Shown: piece by piece, positions 17,488-26,654 of the stretch | How positions within the stretch are numbered: the first letter of the stretch is position 1 | Layout of the letters: each line of letters begins with the position of its first letter | Origin: Accumulibacter appositus | Lineage (GTDB): Bacteria; Pseudomonadota; Gammaproteobacteria; Burkholderiales; Rhodocyclaceae | DNA: 64,000 nucleotides | Direction: 5' to 3' (one strand) | Assembly: GCF_035440685.1 (NCBI RefSeq) | Contig: NZ_DAORMW010000001.1 | Program-made: the position numbers and the translations under genes | Notes under the pieces: generated by a model | Told to the model about the DNA's origin: nothing | The model's input: only the letters and a program-made list of their open reading frames with translations | The model's database searches: none

Positions 17488-18579
17488 ATGAGCCTCAAAT
17501 GCGGTATCGTCGGCCTGCCCAACGTCGGCAAATCGACCCTCTTCAACGCTCTGACCAAAGCGGGAATCGCCGCCGAGAACTACCCCTTCTGCACCATCGA
17601 GCCCAACGTCGGCATCGTCGAAGTGCCCGATCCACGCCTCGCGCAGCTGACCGCCATCGTCAAGCCGCAGCGGGTACAGCCGGCGATCGTCGAGTTTGTC
17701 GATATTGCCGGGCTGGTTGCCGGCGCCTCGAAAGGCGAAGGCCTGGGCAACCAGTTCCTGGCCAACATCCGCGAGACCGACGCCATCGTCAATGTCGTGC
17801 GCTGCTTCGACGACGAAAACGTCGTCCATGTCTCGGGCCGCGTCGATCCGCTCTCGGACATTGAAACGATCATGACCGAACTGGCGCTGGCCGACCTTGC
17901 AGCCGTCGAACGTACGCTCAATCGCGAGAGCAAGAAGGCGCGCTCCGGCGACAAGGAAGCGCAGCAACTGGTCGCCGTTCTCGAACGCCTGCTGCCACAC
18001 CTCAACGAAGGCCATCCGGCGCGCACACTGGCGCTTTCCGAGGACGAAAAAGCCATCCTCAAGCCGCTCTGCCTGCTGACCATCAAGCCGACGATGTATG
18101 TCGGCAACGTCCTCGAAGACGGTTTCGAGAACAACCCCCATCTCGACAGCCTGCGCGCCCATGCCGCCAAGGAAGGTGCGCCGGTGGTCGCCCTCTGCGC
18201 CAAGATCGAAGCCGAACTCGCCGATCTCGACGACGCAGACAAACAGGACTTTCTCGCCGACCTCGGCCTCGAAGAACCCGGCCTGAACCGCCTGATCCGC
18301 GCCGGCTACCAGCTACTCGGCCTGCAGACCTACTTCACCGCCGGCGTCAAGGAAGTCCGTGCCTGGACAATTCACGTCGGCGATACCGCCCCGCAGGCGG
18401 CCGGCGTCATCCACACCGACTTCGAACGAGGCTTCATCCGCGCCCAGACCATCGCCCTGGCCGATTTCCTCACCTACAAGGGCGAACAGGGTGCCAAGGA
18501 AGCCGGAAAAATGCGCGCCGAAGGCAAGGAATACATCGTCAAGGACGGCGACGTGCTGAACTTCCTGTTCAACGTCTAG
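17488..18579 (+). CDS. ychF: Redox-regulated ribosome-binding ATPase YchF (Obg family)
   Basis: This 363-residue Obg-family P-loop protein prefers ATP and binds ribosomes. It shows G1 GLPNVGKSTLFNAL (residues 8-21), the YPFCTIEPNVG switch, DIAGLVAGASKGEGLGNQFL (G3), and the C-terminal TGS domain containing YFTAGVKEVRAWTI and GFIRAQTIALADF. An SD-like sequence precedes the ATG. The pth-ychF pair is the normal neighbourhood. Confidence 0.97.
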   Translation: MSLKCGIVGLPNVGKSTLFNALTKAGIAAENYPFCTIEPNVGIVEVPDPRLAQLTAIVKPQRVQPAIVEFVDIAGLVAGASKGEGLGNQFLANIRETDAIVNVVRCFDDENVVHVSGRVDPLSDIETIMTELALADLAAVERTLNRESKKARSGDKEAQQLVAVLERLLPHLNEGHPARTLALSEDEKAILKPLCLLTIKPTMYVGNVLEDGFENNPHLDSLRAHAAKEGAPVVALCAKIEAELADLDDADKQDFLADLGLEEPGLNRLIRAGYQLLGLQTYFTAGVKEVRAWTIHVGDTAPQAAGVIHTDFERGFIRAQTIALADFLTYKGEQGAKEAGKMRAEGKEYIVKDGDVLNFLFNV

Positions 18580-18956
18580 CTTCGCGAACCGTTCCCGCTG
18601 GTGACTGCATCGGCAGCGGGCAGGGAAGCCGCCGAAGGGCCGGCCAGGAAAGCGCGAACGACAGCGCACTGAAGGCTTCGCTCGTGCGCAAGGGCGGGCG
18701 GCAGCGTGCGCCCGCTACTCCAGCGGCGGACAATGAAGTCGGCTTTGTTGCGAGGCCGAAGCCGGGGCCTGGTCGCAACTCTCAAGAAAAAGTGGCGCAA
18801 GCCGTTAGTTGACGAGACGCGAGCGGCGACCGTTGCCCGTTGCGCTTACCGTGAAAGTCGCGGAGGCGCCTTTCACGGTAAGCCACGCTGAAGCAATTTG
18901 CCCCATAATATCACCTGCTTAAAACCGCCAAAAAAACAAGGAAGCTCGGTACCTCT
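18580..18956. other. Intergenic region between ychF and the patatin-like gene
   Basis: These 377 bp contain no convincing gene; the short plus-strand frame at 18706-18891 has no recognisable features. The notable content is the perfect hairpin at 18845-18882. An AT-rich stretch at 18890-18940 probably holds the promoter of the downstream gene, but no clear hexamers stand out. Confidence 0.5.
18845..18882. repeat. Perfect 13-bp inverted repeat related to the dispersed hairpin element
   Basis: CTTACCGTGAAAG (18845-18857) and CTTTCACGGTAAG (18870-18882) are exact reverse complements around a 12-nt GC-rich loop. The left arm plus loop start, TACCGTGAAAGTCGCG, is identical to the first 16 bases of the element at 5008. 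No T-tract follows, so it is not a typical terminator. Confidence 0.65.
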
Positions 18957-20294
18957 TTGGAAGCCACGCCGACAGACGCCTTGCCGATGGAAGCCAGGCC
19001 CGGCAAAAAGCCCTTCCGCATATTATCGCTTGATGGTGGTGGTACCTTTGCCTTGATTCAGGCGAAAGTGCTTGATGATCTCTTCCCCGGCGAAGATGGA
19101 CATCAGGTTCTCAGCCATTTCGACCTGGTGTCGGCGTGCTCGGGCGGGGCGATCGTTGCTGCGGCATTGATCGAGGGCTACGCGCCACGCGAAATCTTCG
19201 AACTCTTCGACAACCCGGTCAATCGCCACGCGCTTTTCGGGCGCCTGCCCTGGTACCGGAGTCTGTTGCAGTTGGTGACCGGCGTTTTTTCACCAGCGAG
19301 TCCGGTTGGCCATCGCTTTTCTACCGACGGCAAGCTGGCCTTCCTGCAGCGCATACTGCCTGTGATGGGCACGACATCGCTGCAGAACCTGCACGGAATT
19401 CTCAATGACAGTATCGCTTCCCTGCGGGCACAGCGAGACGAACCGAGCAGACCCACCATGTCCTTTCTTTTCGTAACTTACGACTTCGACCGCGACCGCG
19501 CGCGCATGATGCGTAGCGACGTCGCCAGCCCGGCAGCCAGTTTCCCACACCGGCAACAGCGCGCCACGTTGGCAGAAGCGGCGCATGCCTCGAGTACGGC
19601 ACCGATCAACTGGTTCGACAAACCTGCCGAATTCGATGGTTGCCGCTTTTGGGACGGCGCCATGACCGGCTACAACAATCCGGTGCTGGCAGGCGTCGTC
19701 GAAGCCATCGCCATGGGCGTACCGCGTCGCGACATCGGCGTCCTGTCGCTGGGTACGAGCACGGTTTTTCTCCCGGAATGCGGCAGCGACGGGATCCCCG
19801 ATGCACTGTGTCGATCGCGCGCCAGCACCGGTTTCCTCCCCGAGTTGGTCAAGGTAGGCAAAACGATCATCGCCGATCCTCCGGATGCGCACACTTTCAT
19901 TGCCCACCTCATGCTCGACGGTGGCTTGCCGGCTGACGTCTCCTGCTGCCCCTACACCGACACCGCGATTGTGCGCATGAATCCGGTGATTCAGCCGGTC
20001 ATCGATCGCGCGACGGGCCAGTGGCGCGTTCCGGCCGGCTGGAGCGCCGAAGACTTTCGTCGCATCGCCGAAATGGATATTGCTTCACGCCGACAAGAGG
20101 ACGTCGACTTGATCAAGCGGCTAGGCGATGGATGGTTGCGGGATGAATGGCACAATCAGCCTATCCGGGGCTGCGGCATCTGGACGTCACCGCCTGCGGA
20201 CTCGCCCCGCTTACCGAACACGGATCACCTGTGTGAAATAGGCCATCGCTGGTATAGCACTGCCAAGTCCGCCTGGACCGCGCTGTCGGCGTGA
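18957..20294 (+). CDS. Divergent patatin-like phospholipase-family protein
   Basis: This 445-residue protein has a patatin-like fold signature. It shows an oxyanion-hole-like DGGGTFALI at residues 26-34, a nucleophile elbow SACSGGAI with Ser62, and FWDGAMTGYNNP near residue 232 for the catalytic Asp. The elbow lacks the first Gly of canonical GxSxG, and the oxyanion loop lacks the usual basic residue. Whether it hydrolyses acyl esters is therefore uncertain. The frame begins at TTG 18957 after a distant AAGGA; an ATG at 18987 is an alternative. Its stop overlaps the GTG of the next gene, so the two are coupled. Confidence 0.7.
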   Translation: MEATPTDALPMEARPGKKPFRILSLDGGGTFALIQAKVLDDLFPGEDGHQVLSHFDLVSACSGGAIVAAALIEGYAPREIFELFDNPVNRHALFGRLPWYRSLLQLVTGVFSPASPVGHRFSTDGKLAFLQRILPVMGTTSLQNLHGILNDSIASLRAQRDEPSRPTMSFLFVTYDFDRDRARMMRSDVASPAASFPHRQQRATLAEAAHASSTAPINWFDKPAEFDGCRFWDGAMTGYNNPVLAGVVEAIAMGVPRRDIGVLSLGTSTVFLPECGSDGIPDALCRSRASTGFLPELVKVGKTIIADPPDAHTFIAHLMLDGGLPADVSCCPYTDTAIVRMNPVIQPVIDRATGQWRVPAGWSAEDFRRIAEMDIASRRQEDVDLIKRLGDGWLRDEWHNQPIRGCGIWTSPPADSPRLPNTDHLCEIGHRWYSTAKSAWTALSA

Positions 20295-21955
20295 CCACAG
20301 CGGACCGAGCCCGGCATATGCCCAATCCACGCATTCTTATTCTCAACTGCTATTCGGACAACCACCGCCGCGCGCGCGGGACCCCGTGGATCATGCCGCA
20401 GTCGATTGCGCCGGCCGTACTGGCCGGAATGCTTGATCCCGCGCGCGTCGACATCCGCCTCGCCTGTGAGTTTCGCAGCGGCCCTTTCGAGGATCTTGGC
20501 GCCCTGCAATGGGCTGAGCTGTTGGTATTGACCGGCCTCAACCCGGCCTTCGACCGCATGAAGCAGGTCACGGCCTATGCCAGAACGGTCAATCCGGGCA
20601 TTGTCGTCGCCATGGGAGGTCCCCTGGCGCGAATGCTGCCGAATCTCAGCCGCCGCTACTTCGATTACGTCTGCGGTGACGATGTCGAGCAAGTGGTCAC
20701 CGTGGTCGATGACGTCTTCGGCCCGGGACACGCCGCCGAGAGGCCCATCCCACGCCATGATCTGTTTCCCGGGAGTCGCATCATCGGCTACGCGGAGGCC
20801 TCTCGCAATTGCAACTTCCGTTGCAACTTTTGCGCGATGACGGCTGAAGACCGCGAATTCGTCACCTACGATCTGGACGGAGTGCGCCGGCAGATCGAGG
20901 CGCTTGGCTACCGTCAGTGCATCATGTTCCTCGATCAAAACTTCTTCGGTGGACCGCGCGCCCACTTCAAGGCGCGCCTGGCACTCCTCAAGGAGTTGTA
21001 TGAGCAAAGGAAATTCGGCGGCTGGGCAGCGCTGGTGACCGCCGATTTCTTCACCAACGCCGACAACCTGTCGCTGGCGCGCGCATCCGGTTGCATCGGT
21101 TTTTTTAGCGGCGTTGAATCGTTCAGCCGGGCGCAGATCAGTGCTTTCAACAAGAAACAGAATCTGGTGCTGCCGCAGGAGGAGATCATCCGCAGCTGCC
21201 TGGACGCCGGTCTGGTCTTCCACTACGGCCTGATCTTCGATCTTGTGGAGCAAAGAATCGACGACCTGCTCGCTGAAACGGACTTCATCGTCGGCAACCC
21301 GCGCATCACCCTGCCAAGCTTCCTCGGTTTTGCCATCCCGCTGTTGGGCACGCCGCTCTTCGACCGCCGCCTTCGGGAAGGGCAGTTTCTGCCCAATGTC
21401 AGGCTGCGCGATATGGATGGGCGATCGCTCGTCTGTCACCCCGAGGACTCCCTGGAGAAGGCCGTCGCCTTTGCTGCGCGCATGGACAAGGGACTGATTT
21501 CAAAACGCAAGTTGGCGGCGCATGCCTGGCAGTTCTTTCGCCGCTATCGCGCAACGCTCTCCAAGTGGGGGCTGGTGAGCGGCCTGGGCAACGCCTGGGC
21601 GATGAGCTACCCGCGTTTCGGGAGCAATGGTCGCGACGGCATTCGGCCCGGCAGGGAAGGCTGTCGCAGCTACCTTGCCAGTTCCGAACCTCTGGGCTCA
21701 CTGTACCGTCCACGGATCAGAATTGCCGAAGCCTATCGTGGGCATTTCGAGCCGCTATGCGTCACGGACCCCGATGGCCAGCTGCACCATGAGCTGATTG
21801 ACGATGCCGACAGCCTGCTGCCGCAGAGCCTAGCTGCGACCAGGGCCGAAACGATGACGATTCCCCCCTATAATGCGATCGCAATGCTCAAACACGCGCA
21901 GCTTCCTGGCCTCTCCGATGACAGGAAGCGTGCATGCCAGGAAACGACAGGATAA
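20291..21955 (+). CDS. B12-binding-domain radical SAM protein
   Basis: This 554-residue protein has an N-terminal cobalamin-binding-like Rossmann region (about 10-150, starting PRILILNCYSDN). The radical SAM core has CNFRCNFC, a Cx3Cx2C iron-sulfur motif, near residues 175-182. A C-terminal region follows with FGFAIPLLGTP-like and WGLVSGLGNAW segments. Such proteins perform methylations or rearrangements on unknown substrates. The GTG at 20291 overlaps the patatin stop (GTGA); an ATG at 20318 gives a slightly shorter product. The first domain lacks the DxHxxG motif, so cobalamin binding is not assured. Confidence 0.75.
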   Translation: MTTADRARHMPNPRILILNCYSDNHRRARGTPWIMPQSIAPAVLAGMLDPARVDIRLACEFRSGPFEDLGALQWAELLVLTGLNPAFDRMKQVTAYARTVNPGIVVAMGGPLARMLPNLSRRYFDYVCGDDVEQVVTVVDDVFGPGHAAERPIPRHDLFPGSRIIGYAEASRNCNFRCNFCAMTAEDREFVTYDLDGVRRQIEALGYRQCIMFLDQNFFGGPRAHFKARLALLKELYEQRKFGGWAALVTADFFTNADNLSLARASGCIGFFSGVESFSRAQISAFNKKQNLVLPQEEIIRSCLDAGLVFHYGLIFDLVEQRIDDLLAETDFIVGNPRITLPSFLGFAIPLLGTPLFDRRLREGQFLPNVRLRDMDGRSLVCHPEDSLEKAVAFAARMDKGLISKRKLAAHAWQFFRRYRATLSKWGLVSGLGNAWAMSYPRFGSNGRDGIRPGREGCRSYLASSEPLGSLYRPRIRIAEAYRGHFEPLCVTDPDGQLHHELIDDADSLLPQSLAATRAETMTIPPYNAIAMLKHAQLPGLSDDRKRACQETTG

Positions 21956-24861
21956 CGCGTGCGATGACCAAGCGGCTCTGTAAATGCCTGATGTTTTTGA
22001 TCTTGCTAGCCGTGGTGCTGCCGTGGACCGCGCCGAAAGCCGAGACCGTGGCGAGCGGAATCACCGCTTTGTGGGACGCCCCAAGAGGTCCCGGGCAGTC
22101 GGAGGATGCGAGCCGTTGGCTGACGCAGCTGCGCGAGTCGGTGTCGCTGCCGCGCTCGGGTTGCGAAAAGCTGTCCTTGCCCGACTTGTCGCTGACCAAG
22201 CCAGCGCGCGCTTTCCAGATAGCGATCGAGCGCGGTCGCTTCGCCGGCCGATCGCCCATCGTCTACCTGCAGGAACCGATTGCCGAGTTCTTCGTTGTCG
22301 TCGCCACCGACGTGAATGGTTGCCCCTGGTTGTCGATTTCAGGTCGCGGCCTGCCTTTTGGCCACCGTGACATCGTCAGCCCCTTCCCCTATGCGCGCCT
22401 ACCTGCCCTGGCTGACGGCGCGGCCATCACGGCGATCGTGCAGGACTACAAGGCCATTCGTCCATGGATCATGCTCACCGACCAAAGCAGCTTCGTGCGT
22501 GACAACGCCGTGCTGTGGGTCGGCCTGGGGGCCTACAGCGGCATCCTGCTGATGATGATTGTCGTCGCCATCGGCTTCGGCGCTTACGCAGGCAGCCGCG
22601 TCGCGCTGGCCTACGCCTGTTACTGCATCGCGCTACAGGTCTGGCTGGTGCAGAATTTCGGTGTCGGCGCGGCTTTCGCGCCGTTCTGGCCCGGCCCGCA
22701 GTACTTCCCGCTCCTGCAGGCGATCTCGGTGGCTGGCGTGGTCCTCGGCATTGGTTTCGCAGTGCTGGAGTTCTTGCAGCTGCGCGGCAGGGCGCGCACG
22801 GCGATCGCCGGCTCCGTCCTGCTCAGCGCCCTCTTCTTCCTGAGTTCGGCATGGTACGCCGCCGCTTACCGTGCCGGCGCAGCCGTGCTCTTTGTCCTCG
22901 CCATGGCCACCATGGTGCTGCTTGCCAAACGCGTGTTCAGTGGCGATACCTCGCTCCGACTGTTCACCCTGGGGCTGGGCGCGACCATGGTCGGCGGCGG
23001 CGTACAGGCTTTCTCGGTCATCGGCAGCGGCCTCGAAGTCAGCCGCATGGCGGCCTTCGCGTTTCCGCTCGGCAGCCTGCTTCAAGCCGCTTTGTGGCTC
23101 GCCGCACTCATCATCCGGCTACGCGACGAGCACCGCGAATTGCACGAACTGGAAGGGCGACAGGCGGCGATCATGTGGGCAACACCTGATCTGATCCTGG
23201 TCGTCGACCGGCAGGGAGTCTGCCTCGACTACATGCAGCCTTACGCAACGCGCTTTTTCGTCACCGGGAGCGAGTTGCTCGGCGCCAACGTCTCGGCGGT
23301 GCTGCCAAGTGAAACGGCGAGCATGATCCAGCAGGGAATCGAGCAGGCACTGCAACTCGATGATCTGCAATCGGTGTTCGTCGCGTTGCCGGTAGAGGGA
23401 AGCATCCACCACTATGAGGCGCGTATTGCGCCTAACGGACAGGACAAGGTGGTGCTGGTGATACGCGACATCACGCTCCAGAAGCACAACGAGGAAAAAA
23501 TTCGTCGCTTGGCCTACTTCGACACGCTCACCGGCTTGCCCAACCGTCAGAGTTTTCTCGAACGCCTTGACCGCGAGTTGCTGCGGGCACGCCGGACGAA
23601 TTGTCGGATGGCGCTGCTGTTTCTCGATCTGGATGGCTTCAAGCGCATCAACGACACGCTTGGGCACAGCGCCGGCGACTGCCTGCTACAGACCGTCGCC
23701 GACCGCCTGCAGGAAAAACTGCGCGCCGGTGCCTTCATTGCCCGACCGGCGCTTGACGAATCGAATCTGCACTTCGCACGCCTCGGCGGCGACGAGTTCA
23801 CCGTCGTTCTACCCGACGTCGACACCGCCGAGACAGCCTGCGTGGTCGCGCGCCGTATCCAGGCGCTGCTTGCCCAGCCAGCCCTGATCGGCGAACAGGA
23901 GATTGCGGTCACCTCGAGCATCGGTATCGCCCTCTTCCCCGACGACGGTACCGACGCCGTGACCCTGCTCAAGCACGCGGATACGGCGATGTATTACGCC
24001 AAGGAGCAGGGGCGAAACAACTGGCAACTGTATGAGCAAACACTGACCACGCGGACGACGGCACACCTGGCTCTGGAAGGCGACATTCGCAAGGGCCTCG
24101 AACGCAGTGAATTTCGTCTGTTCTACCAGCCGCAGGTGCGTGCCGACGACGGCATGATCGTTGGCATGGAAGCACTGCTTCGCTGGCAGCATCCGCAACA
24201 CGGACTGGTATCGCCGGCACGTTTCATCCCGGTGGCCGAGGAAAGTGGCCTGATCGTCCCGATAGGGGAGTGGGTCCTCAATGCCGCCTGCAGCCAGGTG
24301 CAGGAATGGCAGCTGCGTGGCCTGTTGGTGCCGCGGGTAGCGGTAAACGTCTCCGCACGCCAGCTTGGCGCAGTGGATTTCCTGGACAGCGTTGAAGCGG
24401 CTATCGTCGCCACGGGCATCGCTGCCGACCGACTCGAACTGGAGTTGACCGAAAGCATTTTGATGGATCCGAAGGCCGAACGAATCAAGGGGCTCTTTCG
24501 CCTGCGCGCAATGGGGGTGCACTTCTCGATCGACGATTTCGGCACTGGCTACTCATCGCTGTCCTACATCAAGCGCTTCCCGATCGGCACGCTGAAGATT
24601 GATCACAGCTTCGTCCGCGGCCTGCCGCAGGATGCTGACGATGCCGGTATCACCTCGGCGATTATTTCCATGGCCCGCAGCCTCGGTCTCGACGTAATTG
24701 CCGAAGGTGTCGAGACCTGCGAACAGCTGGACTTCCTGCGCCGTGCGCAATGCCCAAAGCTGCAAGGCTATCTGTTCAGTTACCCGCTGCCAGCAGAGGA
24801 GATGGAAGTGCTCCTGCGCCTCGGCCGCATCGCTCTGCCCACAACCGCTAGCGGAGAATGA
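21934..24861 (+). CDS. Membrane GGDEF/EAL c-di-GMP protein with 7TM sensor
   Basis: This 975-residue protein contains a signal peptide and a periplasmic region (about 30-185). A 7-helix membrane region follows (about 190-395, 7TMR-DISM-like), then a PAS-like domain (about 405-525), GGDEF (about 535-700, intact LGGDEF) and EAL (about 720-965, EALLRW, DDFGTGYSS, AEGVET). Both catalytic signatures are intact, so synthesis and hydrolysis of c-di-GMP are both possible. AGGAAG six bases before the ATG at 21934 supports that start although it overlaps the radical SAM gene; an ATG at 21964 is the alternative. Confidence 0.9.
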   Translation: MPGNDRITRAMTKRLCKCLMFLILLAVVLPWTAPKAETVASGITALWDAPRGPGQSEDASRWLTQLRESVSLPRSGCEKLSLPDLSLTKPARAFQIAIERGRFAGRSPIVYLQEPIAEFFVVVATDVNGCPWLSISGRGLPFGHRDIVSPFPYARLPALADGAAITAIVQDYKAIRPWIMLTDQSSFVRDNAVLWVGLGAYSGILLMMIVVAIGFGAYAGSRVALAYACYCIALQVWLVQNFGVGAAFAPFWPGPQYFPLLQAISVAGVVLGIGFAVLEFLQLRGRARTAIAGSVLLSALFFLSSAWYAAAYRAGAAVLFVLAMATMVLLAKRVFSGDTSLRLFTLGLGATMVGGGVQAFSVIGSGLEVSRMAAFAFPLGSLLQAALWLAALIIRLRDEHRELHELEGRQAAIMWATPDLILVVDRQGVCLDYMQPYATRFFVTGSELLGANVSAVLPSETASMIQQGIEQALQLDDLQSVFVALPVEGSIHHYEARIAPNGQDKVVLVIRDITLQKHNEEKIRRLAYFDTLTGLPNRQSFLERLDRELLRARRTNCRMALLFLDLDGFKRINDTLGHSAGDCLLQTVADRLQEKLRAGAFIARPALDESNLHFARLGGDEFTVVLPDVDTAETACVVARRIQALLAQPALIGEQEIAVTSSIGIALFPDDGTDAVTLLKHADTAMYYAKEQGRNNWQLYEQTLTTRTTAHLALEGDIRKGLERSEFRLFYQPQVRADDGMIVGMEALLRWQHPQHGLVSPARFIPVAEESGLIVPIGEWVLNAACSQVQEWQLRGLLVPRVAVNVSARQLGAVDFLDSVEAAIVATGIAADRLELELTESILMDPKAERIKGLFRLRAMGVHFSIDDFGTGYSSLSYIKRFPIGTLKIDHSFVRGLPQDADDAGITSAIISMARSLGLDVIAEGVETCEQLDFLRRAQCPKLQGYLFSYPLPAEEMEVLLRLGRIALPTTASGE

Positions 24862-25037
24862 GCCAGGGTCCCGCGCAGGAACAGTGCCTGCCCCGCTTTG
24901 CACGCCGCGAGGGGTCGACCCGCGAGAGCTTTGCGGAAGGAGCAGGCAGCGGGTACTATCGGCCGCAACGCCAGCACTCACGGCAAAGCACGTTCTGCCA
25001 TTCATGACTGCGCCCACCCTACACAAGGAATCCTGCC

Positions 25038-25682
25038 ATGACCGAAACCTCCACCCGTCCACCCCTGCGCGGCATCGTCGGCGAAGCCAGCAAAGGCAAG
25101 ATTGGCGTCCTCGTCGAAGAACACTTCGACATGACCGAGTACCGCCTTTTCAATGACCTGTTCCCCAAGCACGGCTATCAGGTCGTCTATCTCTCGCATC
25201 TGTGGGGAAATGCAGAGCTGACTTTCGGTTCCAATCCCGACAACGGCTGGGTCGAAGAGCACGTCGTCGTCGAAACCGAAATCAATTCCGTCAAGCCGGC
25301 AGATTTCAAGGGCATCATCATCATCGGCGCGTACGCCAGCGACCGCCTGCGCTACCAGGTCGCGCCGCGCAAGGGCGAAGCGAATCAGGCGCCAGCGGTG
25401 GTCTTCATCCGCCAGGCGATGGCCACCGCCCGGCTGAAGATCGGTACCATCTGCCACAGCCTGTGGCTGCTCTGCGCCGACCGCGCACTGCTGCAGGGTC
25501 GCAAGGTCACCTGCGCCCACAACATCATTTGCGACGTCGAAAACGCCGGCGCGGAAGTCATCTATGGTCCCGAAGGCACCGTCGATCTGGTCGTCGACGA
25601 CGACCTGATCACTGGCAAGCATCCGGGCATCACCGAGCAGTTCATCAAACGCTTCCTGAGTGAAATCGAGAAAGGGGCTTGA
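25038..25682 (+). CDS. DJ-1/PfpI family protein
   Basis: This 214-residue protein belongs to the class I glutamine amidotransferase-like superfamily. The nucleophile elbow IGTICHSLWLL places the conserved Cys near residue 138, with His following directly. Members include chaperone/deglycase and isonitrile hydratase-type enzymes; the substrate here is not deducible. A good SD (AAGGAA) precedes the ATG. It is flanked by unrelated genes and a 176-bp gap upstream in which I see no gene. Confidence 0.8.
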   Translation: MTETSTRPPLRGIVGEASKGKIGVLVEEHFDMTEYRLFNDLFPKHGYQVVYLSHLWGNAELTFGSNPDNGWVEEHVVVETEINSVKPADFKGIIIIGAYASDRLRYQVAPRKGEANQAPAVVFIRQAMATARLKIGTICHSLWLLCADRALLQGRKVTCAHNIICDVENAGAEVIYGPEGTVDLVVDDDLITGKHPGITEQFIKRFLSEIEKGA

Positions 25683-25788
25683 CCCGCTTCGGCCTGAGTC
25701 CCCCGACCTTTCTTATCGCCAGCCACGGCGGCGACTGCGCCACATGCCGGGCAGCGAACACCGCTGCTCTTGCCGACGAATGTGATCG

Positions 25789-26646
25789 ATGCCGATGCCC
25801 GTCTCGGTCATAGAAAGCTATGACCGGTATTTCGCCAGCCGGCTGTATGACCAACGCTATCCGCGCGCGAACCCTTCGACGCTGGCCGTCGTGCTTGAGC
25901 AGCTTGGCAGGCAGGGCCGCAGAGTTCTCGACGTCGGCTGCGGCAACGGCCGTTATGCCGAAGCGCTGCTCGAACGAACGCCAGCGTCGATCGTCGCCTG
26001 CGACATCAGCCCGCGGGCGATCGGCGACTTGTCTTCACGTTACGCCGCCCACGTGGCGAGCGGACGCTTGCGTCCGCTGCTCGGCGATCTGTCGGTGGTG
26101 GCGAGCAGCCTTGGGCCGAACGAGAAGTTCGATCTGGTAATCATGCTCTTTGGCGTCCTTGCGCATATCTATTCGCGTGCGCTGCGCGGCGAGGCGCTCG
26201 CCGCAATTCGCGCCCTGCTCCGGCCGGGCGGGCGCATCGTGCTTACCGTGCCGAACGCCGCGCGACGCTTTTCCAGAGAACAGACGGCCGCCCGCAAGCT
26301 GATCCAGGCTGGACACCTCGAAGCGGGCGACATTCTCTACGAACGAGCCTCCGACGATGGCGTGGTCGAGATGTACTACCACCTGTATTCCCTGAAGGAA
26401 TTCGTGCAGGAACTCGAGCAATGGGGATTTCGCATACGCCAGGTCGGCGCCGAAAGCGTTCTTCCGGAAAGTGGCGTCGTGCGCTCGACGCTGCTGGGCA
26501 AGCTCGACGGCGTGCTGACAACCCTGCTACCCCTGCGCTATGCCTATGGCTTTCTCGCCGTCGCCGAAGTTGCCAACGAGGAAGACGCGACTGAGTACCT
26601 ACCGCCGCCCATGCCTCGGCCACCCGCTCCCGGCAAGGCAGAGTAA
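25789..26646 (+). CDS. Class I SAM-dependent methyltransferase
   Basis: This 285-residue protein shows motif I VLDVGCGNGRYAE near residues 46-58, an acidic residue after strand 2 (VACDIS), and LLRPGGRIVLTVPN for motif III. The last 25 residues are proline-rich. The substrate is unknown. Two in-frame ATGs (25789, 25795) lie at the start. It ends 8 bp before the transporter fusion gene, suggesting one transcription unit. Confidence 0.8.
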   Translation: MPMPVSVIESYDRYFASRLYDQRYPRANPSTLAVVLEQLGRQGRRVLDVGCGNGRYAEALLERTPASIVACDISPRAIGDLSSRYAAHVASGRLRPLLGDLSVVASSLGPNEKFDLVIMLFGVLAHIYSRALRGEALAAIRALLRPGGRIVLTVPNAARRFSREQTAARKLIQAGHLEAGDILYERASDDGVVEMYYHLYSLKEFVQELEQWGFRIRQVGAESVLPESGVVRSTLLGKLDGVLTTLLPLRYAYGFLAVAEVANEEDATEYLPPPMPRPPAPGKAE

Positions 26647-26654
26647 AGGCGGGC

